38,879 bases of DNA from an uncultured Cytophagaceae bacterium (GTDB taxonomy: Bacteria; Bacteroidota; Bacteroidia; Cytophagales; Spirosomataceae): NCBI GenBank assembly GCA_903837305.1, contig CAILUB010000002.1:1-38879 (forward strand), read 5' to 3'. Every line of letters begins with the position of its first letter. Positions within the stretch are counted from its first letter, which is position 1. Shown one piece after another: positions 7,054-13,653 of this stretch. The translations under genes were made by a program, and so were the position numbers. The notes beneath the pieces are model-generated. The model made no database searches, was not told where the DNA came from, and was given only the letters and a program-made list of their open reading frames with translations.

Positions 7054-7737
7054 TTAATATCCTGCTACGGCGTTGATATATTCTTCACTCTCTAAAATCC
7101 TGTTCTTTACTGTCGGCTCAATCGTATATGCTTTTTCAAAGAAATTCCAAGCAACTGTCGTATCTCCGTTTGATAATCTTAAGTATTCCTGTATTCTTGT
7201 TAGATATTCTTCATACTGCTGTTTCCTTTCTCTTGCCCCTATGATAGCCCCATATATTTTTTCAACAATTTCCGATGACGCTTCTTCCTGTTGGTCATAT
7301 TCGTTTTTTAAATCCTTGTAAGCGTCCTCGATTTTTTTATTGGAAATCAATATATCTTTAATGCCAAAATAGGTTTCTTTCTTGTAAACGGTAACAATGT
7401 TCACATCAACCAAATTTCCCTCATACGGTTTGGCATATTTATGGTCTGATCCTCCTCTGTAATAATCGTAATCGACCTTATACGCTTTTGTGATTTTACC
7501 GTTTACTGCCCTAGCTATTTCTTCTGCTGTTTCCCTGTCCTCGAAATGATATCCGCATACTTCATATAAAGTAAAATCTTTATCGGGTATCTGTCTATAT
7601 TCGGGAGTTTCGGGACAAACTACAATGCGTATTCCGGCTTCTGCTTTTTTTAATTTGATATACCAGTCAATCTGGTCTTGTGTTAGTTCAAGCAATTCTT
7701 TATCAGTTAATTGCTCAAATGGTTTTTGAAATTCCAT
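7054..7737 (-). CDS. Hypothetical phage protein (227 aa)
   Basis: I do not recognise a family. The start MEFQKPFEQLTDKELLELTQDQIDWYIKLKKAEAG is helical. A beta-rich part follows (IVVCPETPEYRQIPDKDFTLYEVCGYHFEDRETAEEIA), then a coiled-coil stretch at about 130-185 (KIEDAYKDLKNEYDQQEEASSEIVEKIY). It lies 18 nt upstream of the annealing protein, so it is probably part of the early replication operon. No membrane segment or catalytic motif is visible. Confidence 0.6.
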   Translation of the reverse strand: MEFQKPFEQLTDKELLELTQDQIDWYIKLKKAEAGIRIVVCPETPEYRQIPDKDFTLYEVCGYHFEDRETAEEIARAVNGKITKAYKVDYDYYRGGSDHKYAKPYEGNLVDVNIVTVYKKETYFGIKDILISNKKIEDAYKDLKNEYDQQEEASSEIVEKIYGAIIGARERKQQYEEYLTRIQEYLRLSNGDTTVAWNFFEKAYTIEPTVKNRILESEEYINAVAGY

Positions 7738-7743
7738 ATTTGT

Positions 7744-7893
7744 TTATTTAAATAAATTAGTGTTTGATTTGTAGGGTTTTTCTTCCTCTATATTGGTAAT
7801 GAATTGAAAGAAGTTTTTAACGAAGTTGGGAGTTTCCCATTTTAAATCATCTTCTTCTTTTATTATTCCGTATTTGTCGCTGAAGTATGCCAT
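7744..7893 (-). CDS. Small hypothetical protein (49 aa)
   Basis: The short acidic ORF (MAYFSDKYGIIKEEDDLKWE ... EEEKPYKS) fills exactly the space between two larger genes: its ATG begins 2 nt after the stop at 7895 and its stop lies 7 nt before the next ATG. This tight packing supports it as real. No motif is recognised. Confidence 0.5.
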   Translation of the reverse strand: MAYFSDKYGIIKEEDDLKWETPNFVKNFFQFITNIEEEKPYKSNTNLFK

Positions 7894-7894
7894 A

Positions 7895-8227
7895 TTATTT
7901 AATTAATTGTCTTAATGAATTATCTTGATTTTCCAGTTGAGTGTAGTTAATTAGGAAGTCAAATATTTTTACTTTCTTGTCGCCTTTTAATTGCAAGGTA
8001 TCGTCTTGTCGCAAAACTGTATTTGCGTTCTCTACTTTTTTTTTAGCGTCTAGTAATATTTCTCTTATTTTCGCTTTAGCTCCCCCCTGGTCTTCCTTTC
8101 TAAAATAAAGGTGTTTGATGTAGCTGTATTGCTTATCGGTTAATTTTGAGATCAAGGCTTCCGGTATATCTTCGCCTAAAAGATTTGTTAAGTCGTGTGA
8201 TAGTGCAAAAATTTCATAGTTTGTCAT
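7895..8227 (-). CDS. Hypothetical helical protein (110 aa)
   Basis: The sequence is mostly helical, with SKLTDKQYSYIKHLYFRKEDQGGAKAKIREILLDAKKKVENA in the middle and a Leu/Gln-rich tail. The DKQYSYIKHLY piece resembles short phage proteins of early operons, but I cannot assign a function. It lies between the RHH protein gene (gap 19 nt) and the 49-residue ORF. Confidence 0.5.
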   Translation of the reverse strand: MTNYEIFALSHDLTNLLGEDIPEALISKLTDKQYSYIKHLYFRKEDQGGAKAKIREILLDAKKKVENANTVLRQDDTLQLKGDKKVKIFDFLINYTQLENQDNSLRQLIK

Positions 8228-8246
8228 ACGTTTATTGATTAGTTTT

Positions 8247-8435
8247 TTAATCTGTTACGAATTGGGGATTTTTTTCGAAATGTCTGTTGATCTTTTTGTT
8301 CCAGTTCTTGACTAGCATTTCGCCGACTTTGTTTTGGGTCATGCAAACCCTTTCTACATTCTTTAAAAATTCTGTTTTTGTTTCATCATCTGTTTTAATG
8401 AAGATTACTGCTTTCTTGGTTTTTACTGTTACCAT
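8247..8435 (-). CDS. RHH-type DNA-binding protein (putative)
   Basis: The 62 residues follow a ribbon-helix-helix plan: strand KAVIFIKTD, helix DETKTEFLKNVERVCM, turn TQNKVG and helix EMLVKNWNKKINRH. This resembles CopG/Arc-like proteins that bind DNA as dimers. It is the first gene after the promoter at 8465-8492, so it may control its own operon, which runs into the recombination genes. The match is structural, not a clear family hit. Confidence 0.5.
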   Translation of the reverse strand: MVTVKTKKAVIFIKTDDETKTEFLKNVERVCMTQNKVGEMLVKNWNKKINRHFEKNPQFVTD

Positions 8436-8464
8436 AAGGATAGGTTATTTAATTATCTATTTTA

Positions 8465-8492
8465 ATTATAGCAAATATACTAGTTATTTCAA
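8465..8492 (-). promoter_or_regulatory. Sigma-70-type promoter (leftward early operon)
   Basis: On the minus strand TTGAAA (8487-8492) is followed after 16 nt, ending in TTTGC, by a perfect TATAAT (8465-8470). Transcription would begin near 8458, about 22 nt before the RHH gene at 8435. The same plan is found at 11757-11784 and 14866-14893, which strengthens the call. Confidence 0.7.
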
Positions 8493-8551
8493 GTGTTTAT
8501 AGGGCATTTTATTAATGCTAATGTAAGCATAAAAAGCGATTGATAAAAAAC

Positions 8552-8560
8552 TTATCCACT
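8552..8560 (+). promoter_or_regulatory. DnaA-box-like site TTATCCACT
   Basis: The nonamer has one mismatch to TTATCCACA and lies 60 bp upstream of the promoter at 8465-8492. Read on the other strand it is AAGTGGATAA, the core of the 13-mer found at 230 and 14891. Confidence 0.4.
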
Positions 8561-8590
8561 TCAATTTTTTACTAGATATCTTTTTATAAT

Positions 8591-8617
8591 AAAAACCCCC
8601 AATCCGAAGAAAGGGGG
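8591..8617 (-). terminator. Rho-independent terminator after the DUF736 gene
   Basis: Read on the minus strand, CCCCC (8613-8617) pairs with GGGGG (8596-8600) around a TTCG-capped inner stem (two TT/TT mismatches), and five Ts follow (8591-8595). It sits just after the stop at 8626 and separates the DUF932-DUF736 unit from the next promoter. Confidence 0.7.
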
Positions 8618-8625
8618 AGGATAAC

Positions 8626-8826
8626 TTATTCCTTTGGAAAATCGTTATCCTTTTGGGGGGTGGCAAGTTGAATGGTGTAGTCGGGTTTATTCCCACCATT
8701 ATCCTTGGTGGGAAAAACGGCAACCTTTACTTCACCAAATACCGAAAGGTCAATAATGCCAGAGAGATAATCGTTGCCGTTCTTATCTTGCTTCTTCCAT
8801 AAAACACCGATCTGCTTTGACTTCAC
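8626..8826 (-). CDS. DUF736-like protein
   Basis: The 66 residues match the DUF736 pattern: IGVLWKKQDKNGNDYLSGII, then KVAVFPTKDNGGNKPDYTI. Such proteins are common on plasmids, integrative elements and phages, often beside DUF932 as here. Function is unknown. The start is GTG at 8826 after a strong AGGAGGTG site. The terminator at 8591-8617 follows. Confidence 0.75.
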   Translation of the reverse strand: MKSKQIGVLWKKQDKNGNDYLSGIIDLSVFGEVKVAVFPTKDNGGNKPDYTIQLATPQKDNDFPKE

Positions 8827-8841
8827 TTTACACCTCCTGTT

Positions 8842-9564
8842 TTAGGCTGTTAATGCCAAAAGCTGATTATGGCATTTAACGTGTTTCTCAAGGGCTATGG
8901 GTGGCGGTGCTGTTTTAAGCGCTTCCGTACAAGCCATATAATAGGCAAAAGCGTTTCGGTCCGTAAATTCTTCATGGCTGGGGTGCAACCATTCGTCTTT
9001 GACGGTGGTTAATTGCCTAGGTGAGATGATGTTCTTGCCAAACATCAAACCCATTGCTTTAAAGGCTTCATCGTCCGTCATCGGTCGGCTTTTAAGCGTG
9101 TCAATGTCGGCTGCTATTTCCTTAAAGCGATAAATAGACTTGTAAAGGGTTGAAATGATCATCGTTTCAAGATCGTTCCACACAAGGCGTGAGTGCCTCC
9201 TCATCGCCACTATATCGCCCGATAAGGCAAGATTGGAACAAATGAACACCGATGCACCTGTGGCAATTCCGATAGCTATACTCTTATCAAGGCTGTTGCG
9301 GTACGCTACTGATAAAGCAACGTCAGAAGCCTCGCCTTTAAAAGAAAGTATTGCAAAAAGTTGGTTGCCTTGTCTTGCCAGTCCGTAAGTTTCAGAAGAA
9401 AGAACGTAGTCTTTGAGGATGTTACCGGATATTTCTATCACCCTGTTTGCCAAGTCGAAATGCGATACCGGAATGAACGTGTCGGTCTGCTCTGGGACAG
9501 TAATAAGATCGAGAGCGTCCCTCGTTACATATTCACCACCTCTTGCCATCATTAATCCATTCAT
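8842..9564 (-). CDS. DUF932 phage/plasmid-like protein
   Basis: The 240 residues contain the family's landmarks: ETYGLARQGNQLFAILSF, then VAYRNSLDKSIAIGIATGASVFICSN near residues 90-115, followed by HSRLVWNDLETMI. DUF932 proteins occur on plasmids and phages, and their role is unsettled (replication or anti-defence have been proposed). ATG follows an excellent GGAGGTG site, and the DUF736 gene is 15 nt downstream with its own GGAGGTG. This strong-SD block differs from the SD-less neighbours and may be a transferred module. Confidence 0.85.
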   Translation of the reverse strand: MNGLMMARGGEYVTRDALDLITVPEQTDTFIPVSHFDLANRVIEISGNILKDYVLSSETYGLARQGNQLFAILSFKGEASDVALSVAYRNSLDKSIAIGIATGASVFICSNLALSGDIVAMRRHSRLVWNDLETMIISTLYKSIYRFKEIAADIDTLKSRPMTDDEAFKAMGLMFGKNIISPRQLTTVKDEWLHPSHEEFTDRNAFAYYMACTEALKTAPPPIALEKHVKCHNQLLALTA

Positions 9565-9578
9565 AAAACACCTCCATT

Positions 9579-9755
9579 TTATTTGTGATCATCTGATATG
9601 CCGGAACGAGCAAACATCGGAAAAACGTGTTTCAATTTGTGGTGTTTGATGTATTTCTCAGCTTCTTCTTTCGTTTCAAACCAAATGGTATTACCTTTTT
9701 TATCCCTTATGAGCTGGCAAGTGGTGTAATTAAGTAGGGCAAATATTCTCAACAT
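9579..9755 (-). CDS. Small hypothetical protein (58 aa)
   Basis: The ORF starts with an ATG preceded by GAGGTGA and overlaps the end of the zinc protein by 7 nt. Its sequence (LIRDKKGNTIWFETKEEAEKYIKHHKLKHVF) alternates strand and helix like small DUF-type proteins with a single alpha/beta unit. No function is recognised. The next gene, DUF932, starts 14 nt downstream with its own SD. Confidence 0.6.
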   Translation of the reverse strand: MLRIFALLNYTTCQLIRDKKGNTIWFETKEEAEKYIKHHKLKHVFPMFARSGISDDHK

Positions 9756-9922
9756 TTTTCACCTCGCTTATGTATATCTTTCCACCAGGGAGGAGGAGGT
9801 ATTGGGTTTATGTTTTCATTCAAGTGCAGGAAAACCCACTTATCAAGCTTTTGTTGGCATTTTTTACATAGAGATTTATTGTTTTTTGTAAATTTTCCAC
9901 ATTGACAACATCTATTTTTCAT
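9749..9922 (-). CDS. Small zinc-finger protein (57 aa)
   Basis: Cys pairs CCQC (residues 5-8) and CKKC (19-22) form a zinc knuckle, followed by an unusual IPPPPWWKD stretch. ATG follows GAGGTGAAC. The stop overlaps the next gene, and the encoded ...KRGEKC end supplies that gene's SD. It is a co-translated small protein in the strong-SD block. Role is unknown. Confidence 0.6.
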   Translation of the reverse strand: MKNRCCQCGKFTKNNKSLCKKCQQKLDKWVFLHLNENINPIPPPPWWKDIHKRGEKC

Positions 9923-9953
9923 TGTTCACCTCGCTTTGTTTTTTAAAGGGCAA

Positions 9954-10124
9954 TTAATTTATAAGGTGCTTTAATTCGGTGGCGTATTTGTCGGCTGTGG
10001 CAACTAATTCGTTATATCCTGGGTGTTCTATTCTGCGGTGGTATGGAAAGGCGAATTGAAAATGGTGTATTTCAATACAAATTAGTAGAAGTTCTTTTCT
10101 AAGTAATAATATTTGGTCTGGCAT
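9954..10124 (-). CDS. Small helical protein (56 aa)
   Basis: The ATG at 10124 lies directly after the zinc-ribbon stop (TAATATG), giving 56 residues (MPDQILLLRKELLLICIEIHHF ... NELVATADKYATELKHLIN). A longer version from 10187 would run through the zinc-ribbon gene and is unlikely. Two amphipathic helices are visible and no motif. Confidence 0.5.
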   Translation of the reverse strand: MPDQILLLRKELLLICIEIHHFQFAFPYHRRIEHPGYNELVATADKYATELKHLIN

Positions 10125-10125
10125 A

Positions 10126-10266
10126 TTATTCGCCGTTATAGGCCAGTTTCTTACACTTCGGACAAGAAGCAATATGTCCACCTCCATATACTTTCAAAAC
10201 AACGAAAAGCGTTTTTCCGCAAGACAAGCATTTAACAAGTTTTTTGGTCCTGGCAGTAAGGCTCAT
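10126..10266 (-). CDS. Tiny zinc-ribbon protein (46 aa)
   Basis: CLSC and CPKC pairs about 20 residues apart, with a glycine-rich VYGGGHIAS between, make a classic zinc ribbon. The ATG is 4 nt from the upstream stop at 10270 and the stop touches the next ATG, so it is part of the same transcript as the replication-relaxation gene. It may contact DNA or that protein. Confidence 0.6.
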   Translation of the reverse strand: MSLTARTKKLVKCLSCGKTLFVVLKVYGGGHIASCPKCKKLAYNGE

Positions 10267-10269
10267 AGC

Positions 10270-11025
10270 TTAATAAATTAATGGTCTTAAATTTCCTTTG
10301 TGATCGTAGCAGACGGCATCTTTGGGGTTTTTAATCAGTCGGTAATAGTTCGGATAAGGCATAAACAGAATTTTGTCTGATAGTTCGCACTGGGCTACTA
10401 TTTTAAAAATCATTTTCTTAATTTCGCCCTTTATGGTCTGGTATTCAGGGGTATTGTATTCGATATGTCTTTTGTACGGAGGGAAATTACGGGCTAACAC
10501 GATTAAATGTTTAGCGTTCTTGGGAGTCTTGAAATCCATTATCGGTTTCAGCTTCTTAGTGTAGAGTTCGCCTGTAGACATTCGCCTTTCAAGTTCCAGG
10601 TAAATTATCTTATCATCTATTTCCACAAAAGCATCGGGCGTATATCCTCCTAATCTAGGCTCGTGCTTAATGCTAAACCCTCTATTCCAATAAGCTGCAA
10701 ACATTGAGATTAAAACGTCTTGCTTCATGCTATCGTGTTCTTCCTTTAATTGTCCCTTTTCTCTTGTGTACTTTGGATCTATATCAAGTTTTCTATATAA
10801 AATTTTGGTCGGTCTGTAAAATTGTCTTGGTGTATGGCGATAATGGTCATATTTATCAAGTACGGGTTCAATAAGTTCCTGTTTCAAAAGTTTTCTAATA
10901 TATAACCTGGCATTCTTATCAATTCCCTCTATGGTCTTAGCTGTTGGACTGGCAATAACACTTAAATTGTTGGCATTTAAATATTGCAGTGTTCCAAATG
11001 CTTTTTTAACTTCTGTGATGTTCAT
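10270..11025 (-). CDS. Replication-relaxation family protein, second copy
   Basis: The 251 residues begin with a winged-helix-like part (YIRKLLKQELIEPVL..., FYRPTKILYRKL). A nuclease-like core follows: GYTPDAFVEIDDKIIYLELERR, in which D and E-L-E match the acidic residues of PD-(D/E)XK folds, with a helix TKKLKPIMDF after it. The protein is clearly different in sequence from the copy at 2830-3507. It lies just left of the putative origin and attP region, so a role in replication start or DNA mobilisation is reasonable. No SD is seen. Confidence 0.6.
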   Translation of the reverse strand: MNITEVKKAFGTLQYLNANNLSVIASPTAKTIEGIDKNARLYIRKLLKQELIEPVLDKYDHYRHTPRQFYRPTKILYRKLDIDPKYTREKGQLKEEHDSMKQDVLISMFAAYWNRGFSIKHEPRLGGYTPDAFVEIDDKIIYLELERRMSTGELYTKKLKPIMDFKTPKNAKHLIVLARNFPPYKRHIEYNTPEYQTIKGEIKKMIFKIVAQCELSDKILFMPYPNYYRLIKNPKDAVCYDHKGNLRPLIY

Positions 11026-11028
11026 AAT

Positions 11029-11496
11029 TTACACATTAGCGTGATATTGATTTTGCGGAGCAAACTTTTTGCTATGCGCTTTAAAATGACATCTATCACA
11101 TAATAAAATTAAATTGTTTGGATTATTATTTGGAGTGCGTGTTTTTGATTTACCCATAAAATCTTCATGATGTAAAACAAGTTTTCTCTTTGTTTCTCCA
11201 CAATATTTACATTTATTCCCGTCTCGTTTATATACAGCTAAAACATTATCAAAACCATACGTTAATACAACCGGATAAGTTATATTACAATTTGTACTTT
11301 GTTTTAACTCCGTATTCCTTTTTAACAAATAATTTTTTGTTATTTGTTTTGCCTTTTCTTTGTTTGGACGATATTTCTTTTGATATTCATAATGGCATTT
11401 TTTGCAATGCCCTTGTCTAAAATACCTTTGTCCACTTCTAATTATATAGAATTTGTCTATTGCTTTTCTTTTTAGGCATTTTTTACAAATTGGCAT
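11029..11496 (-). CDS. HNH endonuclease with N-terminal zinc ribbon
   Basis: Residues 1-45 hold CKKC and CKKCHYEYQKKY (zinc ribbon). Residues 85-150 form an HNH domain: YKRDGNKCKYCGETKRKLVLHHEDF, then NNNPNNLILLCDRCHFKAHS, with the H-H-N-H pattern and two Cys pairs. Such proteins nick or cut DNA as homing endonucleases or aid packaging. Here it sits away from the terminase and next to the integrase region, so a homing origin is more likely. It is the first gene after the promoter at 11757-11784, with a long folded leader between. Confidence 0.8.
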   Translation of the reverse strand: MPICKKCLKRKAIDKFYIIRSGQRYFRQGHCKKCHYEYQKKYRPNKEKAKQITKNYLLKRNTELKQSTNCNITYPVVLTYGFDNVLAVYKRDGNKCKYCGETKRKLVLHHEDFMGKSKTRTPNNNPNNLILLCDRCHFKAHSKKFAPQNQYHANV

Positions 11497-11508
11497 ATTA
11501 ACAAATTT

Positions 11509-11660
11509 GCGATTAACTTTCGGCGAAGTCGAAAGCTGGGGGGTTCATCTTTTATGCGTATATTGCTAAAAGCGAAGCTCCCAGCTTTCGGGTTTTCTTG
11601 CCACCTTTTGGTGGTAGAAAAGGCGAAATGTTAATCGCACTATAATAGCGATTTTTCGCT
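11509..11660. other. Branched palindromic region, possible replication origin or folded leader
   Basis: GCGATTAAC (11509-11517) pairs with 11630-11638, and TTTCG (11518-11522) with 11624-11628. Inside this outer helix, 11530-11540 pairs perfectly with 11580-11590 (11 bp) and CCACC/GGTGG (11601-11614) makes a TTTT-loop hairpin, giving a three-way junction. A further hairpin AGCGA/TCGCT lies at 11647-11660. A perfect DnaA box and an AT-rich stretch follow. It could be an origin or the 5' leader of the HNH operon. Confidence 0.45.
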
Positions 11661-11733
11661 AAAGTTATTTAAATGGCGAATAAAGCGGTGGGTACAAATT
11701 GCTTTTGCGGATTTTAGAAATTGTTATTTTCAG

Positions 11734-11742
11734 TTATCCACA
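11734..11742 (+). promoter_or_regulatory. Perfect DnaA box TTATCCACA
   Basis: This exact consensus nonamer lies beside an ATTATTATTATA run and between the branched palindrome and the promoter at 11757-11784. Only one perfect box is seen. One-mismatch versions lie at 232, 8552 and 14893. Confidence 0.55.
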
Positions 11743-11756
11743 AGCTGTATATTATT

Positions 11757-11784
11757 ATTATAGCAAACTGACATAATCTTTCAA
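11757..11784 (-). promoter_or_regulatory. Sigma-70-type promoter upstream of the HNH operon
   Basis: TTGAAA (11779-11784), a 16-nt spacer ending TTTGC and a perfect TATAAT (11757-11762) are present on the minus strand. The spacer carries ATTATGTCA, similar to ATTCTGTCA in the promoter at 14866. The first integrase-arm repeat abuts the -35 element at 11785, so integrase or excisionase binding could interfere with this promoter. Confidence 0.7.
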
Positions 11785-11854
11785 GGGCTGAAAACGGGCT
11801 GAAAATAGTTTCTTAAATGTTCTTTTATATAGAAAATTGTCTTATATGTTCTTA
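11785..11854. repeat. Left attP arm: integrase/excisionase-type repeats
   Basis: GGGCTGAAAA occurs at 11785-11794 and 11796-11805 (11-bp period) and again in the same orientation at 12042-12051 with a close copy at 12053-12062 on the other side of the core. CTTAWATGTTCTT occurs at 11812-11824 and 11841-11853. TGCTTTGGAAAT occurs at 11896-11907 and 12026-12037, bracketing the core. Paired repeats of two kinds around a core are the usual plan of phage attP sites. Confidence 0.6.
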
Positions 11855-11921
11855 GCGGAATATTGTTTTGTTCCCGTAAGTTACGATTTTTAATATGCTT
11901 TGGAAATAAAGCTGTAAATAA

Positions 11922-11974
11922 CTTAAAATCCCTCGGAGCCTCGCTCTGTACGAGTTCGATTCTCGTCCCAGGCA
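11922..11974 (+). other. attP core: 3' half of a tRNA-Leu(UAA) gene
   Basis: From the anticodon loop CTTAAAA (anticodon TAA at 11924-11926) onward the sequence is a class II tRNA: 3' anticodon stem, variable arm GGAGC/GCTCT (11935-11947), T-arm ACGAG-TTCGATT-CTCGT (11950-11966), acceptor CCCAGGC and discriminator A at 11974. CCA is not encoded. The 5' half is absent, and the bases before 11922 do not pair with the anticodon stem. Integration into a host tRNA-Leu gene would restore it. The integrase gene ends 88 nt away. Confidence 0.8.
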
Positions 11975-11988
11975 TTACTTGTAAAATT

Positions 11989-12019
11989 AAGGGGTTATGG
12001 CCGATAGGCTTAACCCCTT
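11989..12019. terminator. Hairpin after the integrase gene, probable terminator
   Basis: AAGGGGTTA (11989-11997) pairs perfectly with TAACCCCTT (12011-12019) over a 13-nt loop. Ts flank both sides weakly, so it could act in either direction. It lies inside attP, between the core and the integrase stop, and would keep integrase transcription from crossing the core. Confidence 0.55.
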
Positions 12020-12061
12020 TTATATTGCTTTGGAAATTGCTGGGCTGAAAATGGGCTGAAA

Positions 12062-13030
12062 TCAGAAAAAATTGTGCCCTAAGAACTGCAAATACCGCTG
12101 TGTCGTTGCCAGATTTGTATGGCCTAAAAGGTTCATGATCTCAATCAATGGTCTGCCTTCCGTTGCCAGTTTTGAAGCATATCTGTGGCGTAAATTATGC
12201 CAATTCCATTTAGTAGGAAACTCGCATAATTTGACAGCCTGTTCAAGAAAACGAGGGTAATCATCCCATTCATAGAATACCTTGCCCTTTCCGGTTATTC
12301 CGTTTAAGCAAGGCGGTAAAGGTACTATTCTGGCTGTCAAATTGCTGTTTTTGGCCTTTCTAGTATAAAGGATAACCTTATCATCCCGAATATGGTCATA
12401 TGACAGCCGTACAGCCTCGTTTATGCGACAACCGCTCTCTGATACAAAATCGAACAGTAAACGTTGTCTAGGGCTCAAAACTTCACGTACAAAGTCAATC
12501 TGTGATTGAGGAGGAATGTATTTTGCGTTTTGGTCAATAGAATACATTTCAATCCCGATAACAGGGTTTTTAATATCAAGTTCTTTTCGCCTTATTCCGT
12601 AAAAGAAAAGTGCCTTTAATAACCTGATCATGGAATTGACTTTAAAATAGCCCCTATTGGCCTTTTTAAGCCGTTTAGCTTCCAATTCTACAAGGTCAAT
12701 AATATCTTTCTTTCTAATCCTTGAAACCATTATATCCGTACCGAGAAAATCGATCAGCTTTTTCATATACCTTTTGTTTTCCTTGTAGTAATCAAGCGAC
12801 TTAGTATCTTTGATAAAATCGAGCCGGTCATTTACAAGGTCCAAGAGCTTCATGTCGGTACGAATATTGATAATCTTGTTTTGCAAATCCCGCAGATATT
12901 CCCTTTCAGCGTCCTGGGCTTGCTTCTTGGTGAGATACACGGATTTTGAACAATACTTAATCCCGTTAAAACTTCCGAGATAACGCCATCTTTCGCCGCG
13001 CTTTTTAAGCTTCCGTTTCTGGGCTGGCAC
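12062..13030 (-). CDS. int: Tyrosine-recombinase integrase
   Basis: The 322-residue protein has an N-terminal arm-binding part, a SAM-like core-binding domain (about 60-160) and a catalytic domain with the expected residues: Arg in SGCRINEA (about 202), a Lys in the following beta-hairpin TRKAKNS, HNLRHR (His about 278, Arg about 281), LGHTNLATTQRYL with the second His and the nucleophilic Tyr near 313. It joins attP to a host tRNA-Leu gene. The start is GTG after AAGGAGGTG. The excisionase-like gene is divergent, sharing the 13031-13146 control region. Confidence 0.95.
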   Translation of the reverse strand: MPAQKRKLKKRGERWRYLGSFNGIKYCSKSVYLTKKQAQDAEREYLRDLQNKIINIRTDMKLLDLVNDRLDFIKDTKSLDYYKENKRYMKKLIDFLGTDIMVSRIRKKDIIDLVELEAKRLKKANRGYFKVNSMIRLLKALFFYGIRRKELDIKNPVIGIEMYSIDQNAKYIPPQSQIDFVREVLSPRQRLLFDFVSESGCRINEAVRLSYDHIRDDKVILYTRKAKNSNLTARIVPLPPCLNGITGKGKVFYEWDDYPRFLEQAVKLCEFPTKWNWHNLRHRYASKLATEGRPLIEIMNLLGHTNLATTQRYLQFLGHNFF

Positions 13031-13038
13031 AGTCCACC

Positions 13039-13143
13039 TCCTTGAATTTTAATGTGCAATATTTGAATTTTTGTTAAACTGTAATTTCCTAAATGGATGG
13101 TGGTTAGGTTTGAAAAGCAAAAGGTGTTTAAAAAATTCAAGGA
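13039..13143. promoter_or_regulatory. Divergent control region with 12-bp inverted repeat
   Basis: TCCTTGAATTTT (13039-13050) and its exact inverse (13132-13143) sit at the two ends of the int-xis gap and include the ribosome-binding sites of both genes. The 81 bp between are AT-rich and must hold both promoters, but I see no clear -35/-10 pair. The symmetry would let one regulator, or RNA pairing, act on both genes. Confidence 0.45.
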
Positions 13144-13167
13144 AGGATGGTGTGCTTGTGGTTCGTT

Positions 13168-13386
13168 ATGGACTATCATATCATCAGTTCCCAGGAGTTA
13201 GCCGGTAAGCTTAAGATGTCGTTAAAAACGATGTATAAGCTATTAAACGGCGGACAGATACCTGGGAGCAAAAAGGTCGGTGGACTTTGGTACATTGATC
13301 TGAACATCTTTGAAGCCTCCTTTTCAAAACCCACTATCAAGGTTAAGGCAGACGGCGGCTCTATGAACCGCCATAATCTGCAATAA
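13168..13386 (+). CDS. xis: MerR-like HTH protein, probable excisionase
   Basis: Seventy-two residues from the ATG at 13168 fit the HTH_17 excisionase fold: IISSQELAGKLKMSLKTMYKLLNGGQIPGSKKVGGLWYIDLNIFEA, the helix-turn-helix plus wing. An in-frame ATG at 13147 has a closer AAGGAAGG but would add seven atypical residues (VCLWFV), so the start is ambiguous. It is divergent from the integrase and next to attP, the normal place for an excisionase that bends DNA and directs excision. The terminator at 13392 follows. Confidence 0.75.
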   Translation: MDYHIISSQELAGKLKMSLKTMYKLLNGGQIPGSKKVGGLWYIDLNIFEASFSKPTIKVKADGGSMNRHNLQ

Positions 13387-13391
13387 CCACT

Positions 13392-13416
13392 GGGGCGGAT
13401 ATTCCGCCCCTTTTAC
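13392..13416. terminator. Bidirectional terminator between xis and the small basic gene
   Basis: GGGGCGGA (13392-13399) pairs perfectly with TCCGCCCC (13403-13410) over a TAT loop. Four Ts follow on the plus strand and another T-run soon after. The convergent leftward gene stops at 13413, so the hairpin serves both sides, best for xis. Confidence 0.8.
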
Positions 13417-13577
13417 TTTTTACATTTATGTTTCTTTTTAGGTGCTTTAAAATTGTCTGTAAATGCTTTCCCCCAACCCGTACAAAGTTGCCTGACTGCT
13501 TCCTTTCCAAATCCTTTTGCTACTTTTCCTGTTGCTTTAATTCCTGAATACTTTAGAAAATCACTTGTCAAACTCAT
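13413..13577 (-). CDS. Small basic protein (54 aa)
   Basis: The protein is Lys/Gly-rich (FLKYSGIKATGKVAKGFGKEAV) and ends KKKHKCKK, giving a strong positive charge that suggests nucleic-acid binding. ATG follows AAAGGAGA at good spacing. It lies downstream of NinG after a 76-nt gap without other genes. No family is recognised. Confidence 0.55.
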   Translation of the reverse strand: MSLTSDFLKYSGIKATGKVAKGFGKEAVRQLCTGWGKAFTDNFKAPKKKHKCKK

Positions 13578-13653
13578 CTTCCGTTCTCCTTTGAATAAGA
13601 TTTTCTATATTCTAGTTTGGATGGTTAAATCTGAACAAGAGAAGATAAGGGAA

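Noticed and set aside
9954..10187. 77-residue version of the small helical protein
   Set aside because: The extra N-terminus would overlap the zinc-ribbon ORF. The ATG at 10124 directly after that gene's stop is better.
11890..11974. Complete tRNA gene
   Set aside because: Only the 3' half from the anticodon loop onward is present. No matching acceptor 5' strand, D-arm or 5' anticodon stem precedes it, so it was called as the attP core.
12900..13179. 109-residue minus ORF across the int-xis gap
   Set aside because: It overlaps the integrase start and both ribosome-binding sites, and its composition is that of a shadow frame.
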